NCBI RefSeq assembly: GCF_030345795.1
Contig: NZ_JAUALB010000001.1
Span: 1,483,001-1,547,000, forward strand
Length of the DNA: 64,000 nucleotides
Source: Micromonospora sp. WMMA1363
GTDB taxonomy: Bacteria; Actinomycetota; Actinomycetes; Mycobacteriales; Micromonosporaceae
Reading direction: 5' to 3'
Shown: positions 42,764 through 52,121 of the stretch, in pieces
Layout: each line of letters opens with the position of its first letter
Numbering within the stretch: the first letter of the stretch is position 1
Notes under the pieces: generated by a model
What the model was told of the DNA's origin: nothing
The model's input: only the letters and a program-made list of their open reading frames with translations
Databases searched by the model: none
Made by a program: the position numbers and the translations under genes

Positions 42764-43894
42764 ATGTCCGACGTACCGCAGCCGCAGTGGGACGGGGAGG
42801 GAGGAAACGACCCGGGTCCCCGCAACATCCTCCTCGATCGCCAGAATCCCGACCTGCTCGTGGCGCCCAAGACCGACCGCGGGACCGTACCCAACCTGAA
42901 ATTCTCCTTCTCCATGGCCCACACGCGGATCGAGCAGGGCGGCTGGACGCGTGAAGTGACCCAGCGGGAGCTGCCGGTCGCCAGCACGTTGGCTGGCGTG
43001 GACATGCGGCTGGAACCTGGGGCCTACCGGGAGTTGCACTGGCACAAGCAGGCCGAGTGGGCGTACGTGCTGGACGGCAGCTGCCGGATCAGCGCCGTCG
43101 ACCAGGAGGGGCGCAACTTCCTCGACGATCTACGCAAGGGCGATCTCTGGTTCTTTCCGAAGGGAGTGCCGCACCACATTCAGGCTCTGGACGAGGGCGT
43201 GGAGTTCCTCCTCGTCTTCGACGACGGCCAGTTCTCGGAGAACAGCACCTTCCTGATGAGTGACTTCTTCGCGCACACGCCGAAGAGCGTACTCGCGAAG
43301 AACTTCGGTTGGTCCGTCGAGCAGATGGCGAACATTCCGGAGCGGGAGAAGTACATCTTCCAGGGCCAGGTACCTCCCTCGCTCGACGCCGACCGGGTGA
43401 TCAGCCCGACCGGGGATGTGCCCCGCACGTTGACGCACCGCATGCGCTCCCAGGCGCCACATCGATTCGAGGGCGGATCCGTCCGGATCGCCGACTCGAC
43501 CAACTTCGCCGCCGCCACGATCAGCGCGGCGTTGGTCGAGGTGGAGCCCGGCGGGTTGCGTGAGCTGCACTGGCACCCCACCGACGACGAGTGGCAGTAC
43601 TACATCTCCGGGTTCGGACGGATGGGAGTCTTCGCCAGCTCAGGCGTCGCCCGCACCTTCAACTTCCAGGCCGGTGATGTCGGATACGTTCCCTTCGCCT
43701 ACGGGCACTACATCGAGAACCTCGGTGACGAGCCGCTGGTGTTCCTGGAGATGTTCCGCAATCCACGCTTCGAGGACATCTCCCTGGCCCAGTGGATGGC
43801 GAACACACCACCGCAGATCGTCGCGGACACCGTCAACATGCCGCGGTCGACGATCGAGGCGCTGCCCAAGGACAAACGCACGGTCGTGCGGTGA
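42764..43894 (+). CDS. oxdC: oxalate decarboxylase (bicupin)
   Basis: The 376-residue protein has two cupin domains with manganese-binding sets: LHWHKQAEW (His92, His94, Glu98) with His137, and LHWHPTDDEW (His269, His271, Glu276) with a later His in AYGHYIE. Residues 158-162 read SENST, matching the active-site lid that favours decarboxylation (formate plus CO2) over oxidation. ATG 42764 has GGGAGG before it; an upstream in-frame extension is ignored. No signal peptide is seen, so it is cytosolic. Confidence 0.9.
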   Translation: MSDVPQPQWDGEGGNDPGPRNILLDRQNPDLLVAPKTDRGTVPNLKFSFSMAHTRIEQGGWTREVTQRELPVASTLAGVDMRLEPGAYRELHWHKQAEWAYVLDGSCRISAVDQEGRNFLDDLRKGDLWFFPKGVPHHIQALDEGVEFLLVFDDGQFSENSTFLMSDFFAHTPKSVLAKNFGWSVEQMANIPEREKYIFQGQVPPSLDADRVISPTGDVPRTLTHRMRSQAPHRFEGGSVRIADSTNFAAATISAALVEVEPGGLRELHWHPTDDEWQYYISGFGRMGVFASSGVARTFNFQAGDVGYVPFAYGHYIENLGDEPLVFLEMFRNPRFEDISLAQWMANTPPQIVADTVNMPRSTIEALPKDKRTVVR

Positions 43895-43971
43895 CGCCGC
43901 GGGGCCGGCGATCGATCGAGGTCTGCCGCCGGCCCCGCTGGGACCGGCTTCCTCCGGTCGCTGGCGGTGTC

Positions 43972-46014
43972 CTACGCCGCTCGGGTGTGGCTTTCGCGGT
44001 TGGCCCAGAGCCGGGCGAGCTCCACCCGGCTGCGGATGCCGAGCTTGGCGTACACACCTCGCAGATGAGTGTCGACCGTGTGGAACGAGACGTAGAGGAG
44101 GGACGCGGCCTGTCTCTTCGTCGCACCGGTGGCCAGCAGCTCCGCAACCCGGGCCTCGCGAGTGGTCAACGCTGCGAAGCCGTGCTGCGCGGCCGTGGCT
44201 CGGCGACGGCGTCGGGCGGTACCGAGTTCGGTCTCCCAGTGTTGCGCCCGTTTCTGGTCGCCGGTGGCACCGAGCCGGCCGAACAGAGCGGCGCTCTCCG
44301 TCACCGCCGCGCGGGCCTCGGCCGGCGGCGTCTTCGGCAGCCGCGCCACGTCGAACAGGGCATCCGCCAGTGCGGTCCGGGCACCCGTCGCGCGTAGGCG
44401 TGACACCGCCTCCGCCAGCGCCGCCGGGTCTCGTTCGATGAGCCCGTGAGTGTGCCGTTCGATGCCCCGCCACAGGGCGCTTGCGGTTTGGGCCGCGACA
44501 GTCCCCGCGAATCGTTCGACGGTCCGCGCCTGCCCGAGGTCACCGATGGCGAGCGCTGCCCGCACCAGTCGAGTCGCCTGCTGCGGCAGCAGCACCAGCG
44601 GCCGCAGCGACCGGGCCAGGCCCGTGACGGCCGCCAGGACGAGGTCGGGGTGCCGCGTCGGGTCGGGATCGGCCGCCGCGGCGCAGCGAAGGGCGAGCCA
44701 CGGCATGTCGTCCGGCCAGTCCTGTCCGGCGTTCTCGGGGTTGAGCAGTTCTCGTGCCCGGTCCGCTCTCCCCTGGCGGAAGAGCACCTCGGCAACGACG
44801 GCGAGCAGGTCGGCGCGGACCGGGTCGGGCAACCTCCGGCGCGAATGATCACGCAACGCGAGTCGGGCCTGCGCCTCAGCCTCCGACAGTTGGCCGACGG
44901 CGAGCCGCAGCTGACAGCCGAGTGCCACGAGCGTCGGCCGGACCGCGGCACCCAGGCTTCCGACCTCCTCCACGGCCAACCGCAGGGCCGTGCGGGCGTT
45001 GTCGAACTCACCGGCGGCGAGCTGGACAACGATCCGCTCCACCCGCAGCGCCGCCGCTTCGGATCGGGCATGTGGAGATCTCGGGTCGACCGAGCCCACT
45101 GCGCGCGTGGCCGAGGGCACGTCGCCGCGGGACAGGGCCGCGGCCGATCGCGCCAAAGCCAGCCGTACGTCACTACCGGGTGTCGGTGTCGTCGGCCGGG
45201 CCCGTTGCGCCCGACGGAGCAGCGCTGGCGCCTCGGGGTGACCGACCCGGCTGGCCACCCCGGCTGCGGTGGCGAGAAGCCATGCGCGATCGTCCGGGGG
45301 CAGTTGTCGCTGGGCGAGCGCCTGCCGCAGGTACCGCAGCGCCTGGGACGGACGCTCGGCCGCATACCAGGCGCCCATCCGGCCGTGCAGCAGCGCCATG
45401 TGTTGCGCCGTGTCACGGCCGGCGGCGATCTTCTCGGTGAGTACCGTGAGCGCCTCTGCGGCGCGGTCGGCGAGCATGAGATTGTCGACAGTGGCCAGCG
45501 TCCAGGCCCGACACAGGCCGGGCTCGACCCTGGCGTCCGGCCGGGCAAGCACCGCGGTGAGCAGGTCCGCGGCGACAGACGGATCGATCGCCGGCGAATC
45601 GGCAAGGGCGGATACCAGTTCCAGGTCGACCGGGTAGCCGGCGCGGACCGCCTGCAGCACCTGCCCGGCGGCCAGCGCTGGGAGCCCCGCCGACGCAAGT
45701 ACGTCTGCGGCCCGCTGACGCAGCGCGGACACCAGCGTCGGCGGAGCCGCCCGCAGGACTTCGTCGCGAACCGCCTCCGTGGACGGAGACAGTCCGTGGC
45801 CGGTGTCCCGCAGAACTCCCCGGACGACGAGATCTTCCAGGTCGCCGCAGAGGTCGGTGCCCGAGCGGCTCACCATCCGCTCGACGAACCACGACTCGCA
45901 GGGCGTCGTCGATATCGCGGCGACCCGGGCCAGCCACGTCTGGGCCGCCGACAGTCCGGCGAGATGCTCCCGGACCACTACCGGCGCGTTGCGGCGCGAC
46001 GACGACTTGGGCAC
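43972..46014 (-). CDS. large LuxR-family regulator lacking the ATPase domain
   Basis: The 680-residue protein has a long helical TPR-like middle (LLTAVLARPDARVEPGLCRAWTLA, ALRYLRQALAQRQLPPDDRAWLLA) and a C-terminal LuxR HTH (LTTREARVAELLATGATKRQAASLLYVSFHTVDTHLRGVYAKLGIRSR). It resembles the C-terminal two-thirds of LAL/MalT-type regulators but has no Walker A. GTG 46014 has GGGGAGGT 5 bases before it; the frame extends only to 46197, so the ATPase is genuinely absent. Target unknown; oxalate decarboxylase is convergent. Confidence 0.82.
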   Translation of the reverse strand: MPKSSSRRNAPVVVREHLAGLSAAQTWLARVAAISTTPCESWFVERMVSRSGTDLCGDLEDLVVRGVLRDTGHGLSPSTEAVRDEVLRAAPPTLVSALRQRAADVLASAGLPALAAGQVLQAVRAGYPVDLELVSALADSPAIDPSVAADLLTAVLARPDARVEPGLCRAWTLATVDNLMLADRAAEALTVLTEKIAAGRDTAQHMALLHGRMGAWYAAERPSQALRYLRQALAQRQLPPDDRAWLLATAAGVASRVGHPEAPALLRRAQRARPTTPTPGSDVRLALARSAAALSRGDVPSATRAVGSVDPRSPHARSEAAALRVERIVVQLAAGEFDNARTALRLAVEEVGSLGAAVRPTLVALGCQLRLAVGQLSEAEAQARLALRDHSRRRLPDPVRADLLAVVAEVLFRQGRADRARELLNPENAGQDWPDDMPWLALRCAAAADPDPTRHPDLVLAAVTGLARSLRPLVLLPQQATRLVRAALAIGDLGQARTVERFAGTVAAQTASALWRGIERHTHGLIERDPAALAEAVSRLRATGARTALADALFDVARLPKTPPAEARAAVTESAALFGRLGATGDQKRAQHWETELGTARRRRRATAAQHGFAALTTREARVAELLATGATKRQAASLLYVSFHTVDTHLRGVYAKLGIRSRVELARLWANRESHTRAA

Positions 46015-46342
46015 ACGGCACCTCCCCTGTCCGCTCGGCACGCCACAGCAGGCCAGTACCGTCACCGCGACGCTATCTCCGGCCGGTCTCGCCCAAGCCG
46101 GAAACTGGCGCTTCGTCGAGTCGGCCGAAACCTCACCCAGCACTTTCGGACCGCCGGCCACGAACGATGCCAACCATCCCCGTGGCCGCCGAAGCACGCA
46201 GTCGGTCAGACCTACCTCAATCGGATACTCGGCTCGACAGTCGTTTGGCGGTCCAAACGTGGATGCGCTGTTCGGAGCGGCGGAAAGTCCAGCGTGGCCG
46301 GAGCTGGTCGGCGGCTACGAACGGCCGGAGAGCGGTGTGCGG
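46015..46342. other. intergenic region
   Basis: No gene is evident in these 328 bases between two minus-strand regulator genes. It should hold the promoter of the large LuxR gene. Confidence 0.4.
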
Positions 46343-46984
46343 TCAGTCCGCGAGCAGGCCGGCATGGCCGGCCAGGGCCGCGGCCTCGGCTCGGCTGGTG
46401 ACCCGGAGCTTGCGCAGCAGAGCGGCAGTCATCCGCTTGACGGTGCGCTCGGAGACATGCAGCAGGACGGCGATCTCGAGTGTCCCGCGCCCGGCAGCGA
46501 TCGCACGCAGCAGTTCCCGCTCGTCGTCGTCCAGGTCGACCCGCGGGACCCGGGACGGGCGGAGCAGTCCCCGCAGCAGGTCCCCGGGCAGCACAGCCCA
46601 GCCGTCGAGTACAGCCAGCAGCGGGGGAAGCAACTCCTCCGGCTCCGCGCTCTTCGGCAGGAAGCCCTCGGCGCCTGCCCGCAGGGCGTCGAGGGCGGGC
46701 GCCGGGTCCGTCGCGCCGGACATGGCGACCACCCTGACCCGCGGTGTCGTCCGCCGGATGGCCGCCACCGCCCGCACACCGCCCGGCGGCGGCATGTGCA
46801 GGTCGACCAGCACCAGGTCAGGCAGGCACCGACTCACCAGGGACGCGGCTGCCGCCGCGTCACCGGTGGACCCGACCACGGATGCCCGCCCGGCCGTGGC
46901 CGCCGGCAGCAGCAACTCCAGCCCGCGCACGAAGAGCGGGTGATCGTCGACGACCGCGAGCCGAAGGGCAGGGGCGGCGGGCAT
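46343..46984 (-). CDS. response regulator, LuxR type
   Basis: The 213-residue regulator has a receiver (VVDDHPLF with DD13-14, phosphorylation Asp61 in LVLVDLHMP, Lys in FLPKSAEP) and a short LuxR-like HTH (LRAIAAGRGTLEIAVLLHVSERTVKRM). ATG 46984 with AAGGGA upstream is chosen over an upstream extension. It is divergent from a small kinase gene 65 bp away, its probable partner. Confidence 0.87.
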   Translation of the reverse strand: MPAAPALRLAVVDDHPLFVRGLELLLPAATAGRASVVGSTGDAAAAASLVSRCLPDLVLVDLHMPPPGGVRAVAAIRRTTPRVRVVAMSGATDPAPALDALRAGAEGFLPKSAEPEELLPPLLAVLDGWAVLPGDLLRGLLRPSRVPRVDLDDDERELLRAIAAGRGTLEIAVLLHVSERTVKRMTAALLRKLRVTSRAEAAALAGHAGLLAD

Positions 46985-47049
46985 GCCTGATCCCTTCCCG
47001 AAGGGGTACGGATCATGCGGGTATGCACCGAACGAGGGGAGTCGGTTGG

Positions 47050-47775
47050 ATGCGTGCATGGCAGGGGCTGCTCAGGGGGTTCCGTCGGTCCGGTCCGGCC
47101 CGCGCCGACTGCCCCGTGGTCGGCGCCGAATCCGAGCTGCTGCTGCGGGTGCTCTGCCACGAGTTTCGTACCCCGGTCAGCACACTCGCGTCGGTGACCC
47201 GGGCGCTCACCGACGATCGGCGCCCGCTGTCCGGCGACGAGCGTCGCGCGCTCAACGAACTCGCCCGCGACCAGGCCGGGCACCTGCAGAACCTGCTCCG
47301 CGACGCGGCCTCCAGCACCAACGCCCTCCTTCTCGCCACGCGACCCGAGGCGACCACCGTGCCGCTGGGGAAGATCCTGCGCGGCGTCGCCCTCCTCGTG
47401 CCCGACCACCGACGCCGCATCCGGGTGACCCGGCGGGCCGGCGCCTGTCCGGTCCCCGAGCTTCGCACCCGGCAGGTGCTGGTGAACCTGGTGGACAACG
47501 CGCTGCGGCACGGGCCGACCGGCGGGCAGGTGGGCGTCTACGCCGCGCTGCGCCGCGGCGGCCTCCGCATCCTCGTCACCGACGAGGGATGGCTGCAACC
47601 GGCGCTCTTCGAGGCGATCCGCCGACCGGCCCCCGGCGCCGGGACGTCCGGCCTCGGGCTGTGGATCGTGCGGCAGCTCGTCACCGCCGACCGCGGTCGG
47701 ATGCGCGTACTCCGGCTCCACCCCCGGGGCGTGGCCCTGGAGATTCTGCTCCCCGGCGGGCCGCCGACGGGTTGA
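47050..47775 (+). CDS. soluble histidine kinase without a sensor domain
   Basis: The 241-residue protein consists of little more than a HisKA domain (LCHEFRTPVSTLASVTRAL, His37) and a HATPase domain (LVNLVDNALRHG, TSGLGLWIVRQL). There is no membrane segment or PAS/GAF domain, so it should respond through a partner protein or the cytoplasm. ATG 47050 has GGGGAG 8 bases before it. It lies between its probable response regulator and the manganese catalase gene, 75 bp upstream of the latter. Confidence 0.83.
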   Translation: MRAWQGLLRGFRRSGPARADCPVVGAESELLLRVLCHEFRTPVSTLASVTRALTDDRRPLSGDERRALNELARDQAGHLQNLLRDAASSTNALLLATRPEATTVPLGKILRGVALLVPDHRRRIRVTRRAGACPVPELRTRQVLVNLVDNALRHGPTGGQVGVYAALRRGGLRILVTDEGWLQPALFEAIRRPAPGAGTSGLGLWIVRQLVTADRGRMRVLRLHPRGVALEILLPGGPPTG

Positions 47776-47850
47776 CCCGGCCGGGCCGCCGGTTGGCCCC
47801 AACAGGCCAGCGCCGCGGGAAGTCCCTCGGCACCGACCGAAGGGGGATCG

Positions 47851-48711
47851 ATGTTCAGCCACATCAAGGACCTGCAGTTCGAGGCGAAGCCGGACGGCCC
47901 GGACGCGGCCTTCGCCCGCCGGCTGCAGGAGATCCTGGGCGGCAAGTGGGGCGAGATGACCGTCGCCAACCAGTATCTCTACCAGGGGTGGAACTGCCGC
48001 CTACCCGGCAAGTACAAGGATCTGCTGCTCGACGTGGGCACCGAGGAGATGGGCCACGTCGAGATGATCGCCACGATGATCACGCGGCTGCTGGAGGCCG
48101 CGCCGCTGTCGGTGCAGGAGGCCGCCGACGACAACCCGATGGTGGGGGCGATCTACGGCGGCTCCAACCCGGCGCACTTCATCCAGGGCGGCGGTAGTGC
48201 CCTGCCCACCGACAGCAACGGCGTGCCCTGGAGCGCCGTGTTCGTCACCGCCAGCGGCAACTTGATGGCCGACTTCCAGCTCAACGTGGCCGCCGAGGCC
48301 CAGAGCCGGCTCCAGGTCTCCCGCCTGTTCAACATGACCGACGACCCCGGCGTCAAACAGCTGCTGCGTTTCCTGCTCGCCCGCGACACCACGCACCAGA
48401 ACATGTGGCTGGCCGCGATCGAGCAGCTCCAGGAGGACGGCCTCGAGGAGATGCCGGTGCCGGACGCGTTCCCCGACTCGAAGGAGTTCACCGAACGGTT
48501 CGGCTACACGTACCTGAACCTCTCGCCGCGCCCCGACGGCTCCGCCGCCGAGGGGCGCTGGGCGTCCAGCCCCGCGCCGGACGGCAGGGGCGAGTTCCGG
48601 TACGACCCTGAGCCGCGGGCCCACGCACCCGAGCCGGTACTGCCTCCGGGCGACCCGCGCCTGTACGGCACCAACCCGGTGCCGGTACCGGAGGGGGTGT
48701 GCGGTGACTGA
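47851..48711 (+). CDS. manganese catalase
   Basis: The 286-residue ferritin-like protein splits hydrogen peroxide with a di-manganese centre. It shows Glu in KWGEMTVANQYLYQGWNC, the ligand set GTEEMGHVEMIA, and the second helix pair GNLMADFQLNVAAEAQSRLQVSRL and DTTHQNMWLAAIEQ, with the usual C-terminal tail. AAGGGGG precedes ATG 47851. Its end overlaps the putative manganese transporter by 8 bases, so they are one operon. Confidence 0.93.
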   Translation: MFSHIKDLQFEAKPDGPDAAFARRLQEILGGKWGEMTVANQYLYQGWNCRLPGKYKDLLLDVGTEEMGHVEMIATMITRLLEAAPLSVQEAADDNPMVGAIYGGSNPAHFIQGGGSALPTDSNGVPWSAVFVTASGNLMADFQLNVAAEAQSRLQVSRLFNMTDDPGVKQLLRFLLARDTTHQNMWLAAIEQLQEDGLEEMPVPDAFPDSKEFTERFGYTYLNLSPRPDGSAAEGRWASSPAPDGRGEFRYDPEPRAHAPEPVLPPGDPRLYGTNPVPVPEGVCGD

Positions 48712-49819
48712 CGTCGTCCTGCGGCCGCTCGCCGACGCGTTCATGCAGGTGGGCGTCTACGTCGCCGTAATGGTTGCGCTGTTCGGCTGGCTGCGCTGGC
48801 GCTACGGCGACCGGGTCACCGACGGGCTGACCCGCCGCCGCCGCCGGCTCGGCCCGCTGGTGGGCGCGTTGCTCGGGGTGACCCCGGGCTGCGGCGGTGC
48901 GATCATCCTGATGCCGCTGTACGCCCGCCGCAAGGTGTCGTTCGGAACGACGGTCGCCGCCCTCGCCGCCACGATGGGCGACTCCTCCTGGGTGGTGCTC
49001 GCCTGGAACCCGATGTTCGCCCTCCAGTTGCACGCGCTGCTCTTCGTGGTCGGACTGGCCACCGGGTACGTCGTCGACGCGCTCGGCATCGACCCCGCCC
49101 GGTCCGTACGCCGGACGCCGACCCCGGGGATGTCCCTCGAGCCGGCCGGGCTCGCCGCCGCCGGCGGACCGGACCTGGCTGTCTCCCGGCGGCTGCTCGG
49201 CGGCCTGCTGCCCCGGGTGCCCGCGTCCACCGCGTTCTGGGGCCTGACCACACCAGCGTTCGTCGTGTCGGTGCCGGTGGTCTTCCAGATGGTCAGTCCC
49301 GAGGCGCTCACCCGGATCCTCTGGGGCATCGACCCGTACCTGGGGCTGGGGGTGCTGGGCACGCTGACGGCCGCGCTGATCTTCGCCGCCGGCCGGGGCC
49401 GGCTGGCCGACGACTCCCTGGAGACGGCGCAGCCGCGCTCCTTCGCGGCGGCGCTCCGGCACAGCGCCCACGAGGCGTCCTTCGTCACCGTCTGGGTCGC
49501 GGTGGCGTACCTGGCCTGGGAGGTCGTCACCCACACCACCGGCTTCGACGGCTCGCAACTCGCGCTCACCGGTCTGCTCGGCGTGCTGGTCGGCGCCACC
49601 GTCGGCCTGATCCCGGGCTGTGCGGTGCAGATCGTCTTCACCGGCCTCTACGTCAGCGGCGGTATCCCTCTGCCGACCTTGGTCGCCAACGCCATCAGCC
49701 AGGACGGCGACGCGCTGATCCCGCTCGCCGCACTGCGCCGCCGCTCAGCGGTGCTGGCCACCGTCATCACCACGGCCCCGGCGGCCGCGGTGGGCGCCGC
49801 CCTGCTCGTCCTGCTGTGA
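48704..49819 (+). CDS. putative manganese transporter (ten-TM family)
   Basis: The 371-residue membrane protein has about ten hydrophobic segments in two halves, each with a PGC motif: VTPGCGGAIILMPLY...TMGDSSWVVLA and LIPGCAVQIVFTGLY...SQDGDALIPLA. This internal duplication fits the putative metal transporter family often described as manganese-linked. GTG 48704 lies inside the end of the manganese catalase gene, which supports manganese as the ion. Direction of transport cannot be read from the sequence. Confidence 0.78.
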   Translation: MTDVVLRPLADAFMQVGVYVAVMVALFGWLRWRYGDRVTDGLTRRRRRLGPLVGALLGVTPGCGGAIILMPLYARRKVSFGTTVAALAATMGDSSWVVLAWNPMFALQLHALLFVVGLATGYVVDALGIDPARSVRRTPTPGMSLEPAGLAAAGGPDLAVSRRLLGGLLPRVPASTAFWGLTTPAFVVSVPVVFQMVSPEALTRILWGIDPYLGLGVLGTLTAALIFAAGRGRLADDSLETAQPRSFAAALRHSAHEASFVTVWVAVAYLAWEVVTHTTGFDGSQLALTGLLGVLVGATVGLIPGCAVQIVFTGLYVSGGIPLPTLVANAISQDGDALIPLAALRRRSAVLATVITTAPAAAVGAALLVLL

Positions 49820-49865
49820 CACCCACCGGGTCTGAGGGGCCACCGCGACCTCACGCGGAGGAGAC

Positions 49866-50915
49866 TCATCTCAGCTCGTCGACGAGGACGCGCAGGCTGC
49901 CGACCTGTCGCACCCGCTCCGCGCGGGTGGCGGCCATCGGGCTGACCAACAGTGTGCTGACCCCGGCCGCCGCGAACGCGGCGAGCCGCTGCCGAACGAA
50001 GTCGACGGGTCCCACCAGTGCGGTGTCGCGGACGAGGTCGTCGGGGACCGCCGCCGCTGCCTCCGCCCTGCGTCCGGACAGGTAGCAGTCCTGGATCAGC
50101 CGGGCCGCATCCTCGTAGCCGTATCGGCGGGCGAGGTCGTTGGAGAAGTTCTTTCCCCGGGCCCCCATCCCACCGATGTAGAGCGCGAGTTGGGCCCGAT
50201 GGTGGGCGAGCTGCTCCGCCGGCTGGTCGGTGACGGCGAAGGGAACCGAGGCCAGGATGTCCAGTGGGCCCAGCCCGGGCTCCCGCCGGGCTAGGCCGGC
50301 GTCCAAGGCGGCGCCCCACACCCGGGTCGCCCGCTCCGGGTGGAAGAACAACGCCTGCCAGCCGTCGGCTATCTCGGCGGCCAACGCGACGCTGCGCGGC
50401 CCCACCGCGGCCAGGACGACCGGGATCCGGCTCCGCACCGGACTGTTGATAATCTTGAGTGCCTTACCCAACCCGGTCCCCCGCCCCGGCGGCAGCGGGA
50501 CCTGGTGGTGACGGCCCTGGTAGTTCAGTGGCTCCCGGCGCCAGACCTGCCGGCAGATCTCGACGACCTCGCGGGTCCGCCCCAACGGCGCGTCCCAGAC
50601 CACGCCGTGAAAGCCCTCGACCACCTGCGGGCCGGACGTGCCGAGCCCGAGACAGAACCGGCCACCGGACACGTGGTCGAGACCCGCGGCCGTCATCGCG
50701 ATCAGCGTCGGAGTGCGGGTGTAGAGCTGCATGACACCGGAGGCGATCTGCAACCGCCGGGTGCGCGCGGCGATGAACCCGAGGTGACTCACCGCGTCGA
50801 AGCTGTACGCCTCGGGCACCGCGACGAGGTCCAGCCCGGCGGCCTCGTAGTCGACGAGTTCCTCGACCACCTGCGCGAACCCGCCGCTGTAGCCGGTCAT
50901 CACGCCGAGGCGCAT
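49866..50915 (-). CDS. LLM-class F420-dependent oxidoreductase
   Basis: The 349-residue TIM-barrel protein has luciferase-like features: LGVMTGYSGG, VAVPEAYSFDAVSHLGFIAART, ASGVMQLYTRTPTLIAMTAAGLDHVSGGRFCLGLGTSGPQVVEG. It resembles the Rv3520c-type F420 enzymes found near mycobacterial cholesterol genes. It begins 12 bases after the alcohol dehydrogenase stop, so the two form an operon under the KstR-like site at 52040. ATG 50915 or GTG 50918 is the start. Confidence 0.85.
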   Translation of the reverse strand: MRLGVMTGYSGGFAQVVEELVDYEAAGLDLVAVPEAYSFDAVSHLGFIAARTRRLQIASGVMQLYTRTPTLIAMTAAGLDHVSGGRFCLGLGTSGPQVVEGFHGVVWDAPLGRTREVVEICRQVWRREPLNYQGRHHQVPLPPGRGTGLGKALKIINSPVRSRIPVVLAAVGPRSVALAAEIADGWQALFFHPERATRVWGAALDAGLARREPGLGPLDILASVPFAVTDQPAEQLAHHRAQLALYIGGMGARGKNFSNDLARRYGYEDAARLIQDCYLSGRRAEAAAAVPDDLVRDTALVGPVDFVRQRLAAFAAAGVSTLLVSPMAATRAERVRQVGSLRVLVDELR

Positions 50916-50927
50916 CACCCGCGCCGC

Positions 50928-52019
50928 TCAGCCGACGCCGTCGTAGTTGATGACCTGCCGGATGACGTCGCCGCGCCCGAGAGCGGCGAGGGCGTCCCCG
51001 ACGTCCTCCAGCCGCAACCGGTGGCTGATCATGCCGGCGAGGTCCAGCCGGCCGGCCCGCCAGAGATCGAACAACCGGTCGAAGTCTCGCGGCACCTGAG
51101 CCGCCCCGTACAGCGAGGAGGTGATGGTCTTGCCCTCGAACAACAGCTCGAAGGGGCTGAAGGCGACCTGCTGGTCGGCCCGCCCGGCACCGACGACCAC
51201 GACCGTCCCACCCCGGCGCGCCGCCGTCCAAGCGGAACGGAGCGTCTGCGGTACGGCCACCACGTCGAAGACGGTGTCGAACCCCTCGCCGCCGGTGAGC
51301 TGGGCGGACAGCTCGCCGATGCCGTCCGGGCCGCACCCGTGGGTCGCCCCGAACCGCAGCGCCACCTGCTGCTTGGCCTCGACGGTGTCGACGGCGACGA
51401 TGACCGCGGCGCCGGCGAGACGCGCTCCCTGAATCGCCGCGACGCCCACGCCGCCGCAGCCGATCACCGCGACGGTTGCCCCGGGCTCGACCCGGGCGGT
51501 GTTGACGACGGCACCGACGCCGGTCATCACGCCGCAGCCGACCAGCGCGGCCACCTCGTACGGCACATCGGCGGCGAGTTTCACGGCACCGGCCCGGGGA
51601 AGCACGATCTCCTCGGCGAACGCGCCGCACCCGGCCATCGCGAACACCGGAGTCTGGCCCGCCAGGAAGCGTGGTTGGGCGTACCCGGCCAGCACGTGTG
51701 TCATACACAGGTACGGTTCCCCGCGCCGGCAGGAGGGGCAGGACCCACACGCCGGCAGCCAGTTGACCACGACCCGGTCCCCCTCAGCCAGGTCGTCGAC
51801 GCCGTCTCCGACCGCGACGACGTCACCGGAGGCCTCGTGCCCCAGCACCACCGGCATCGGTTGTGGCAGCACGCCGTCGCGCGCGGAGCGGTCGGAGTGG
51901 CACACCCCGGCCGCTCGAACCCTGATCCTGACCTCCCCGGCACCGGGCCCGATCACCGACACGTCGTCGCGGATCTCGGCCCTGTCGGCACCGACCGCGT
52001 GGAAGACCGCCGCCCGCAC
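50928..52019 (-). CDS. zinc-dependent alcohol dehydrogenase
   Basis: The 363-residue MDR enzyme has the catalytic zinc site (AGVCHSDRS, GHEASGDVVAVG), the structural zinc lobe (CGSCPSCRRGEPYLC) and the NAD motif VIGCGGVGVAA. It should oxidise an alcohol or thiol-bound hydroxymethyl intermediate. GGAGGTGG lies just before GTG 52019, and a KstR-like operator (52040-52053) sits 20 bases upstream. Confidence 0.88.
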   Translation of the reverse strand: MRAAVFHAVGADRAEIRDDVSVIGPGAGEVRIRVRAAGVCHSDRSARDGVLPQPMPVVLGHEASGDVVAVGDGVDDLAEGDRVVVNWLPACGSCPSCRRGEPYLCMTHVLAGYAQPRFLAGQTPVFAMAGCGAFAEEIVLPRAGAVKLAADVPYEVAALVGCGVMTGVGAVVNTARVEPGATVAVIGCGGVGVAAIQGARLAGAAVIVAVDTVEAKQQVALRFGATHGCGPDGIGELSAQLTGGEGFDTVFDVVAVPQTLRSAWTAARRGGTVVVVGAGRADQQVAFSPFELLFEGKTITSSLYGAAQVPRDFDRLFDLWRAGRLDLAGMISHRLRLEDVGDALAALGRGDVIRQVINYDGVG

Positions 52020-52039
52020 GAGACCACCTCCAGTGGAAC

Positions 52040-52053
52040 TGAAACGTGTTCTA
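52040..52053. promoter_or_regulatory. KstR-like operator
   Basis: TGAAACGTGTTCTA fits the KstR pattern TnnAACnnGTTnnA. It lies between the divergent ADH and kstR2-like genes. Confidence 0.7.
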
Positions 52054-52121
52054 GGTTAGCGGCGACCCGCGGACCGGGCAAGCGACTGGGTGCGGCCGGG
52101 GCGACCGGCCATAATTCGACC

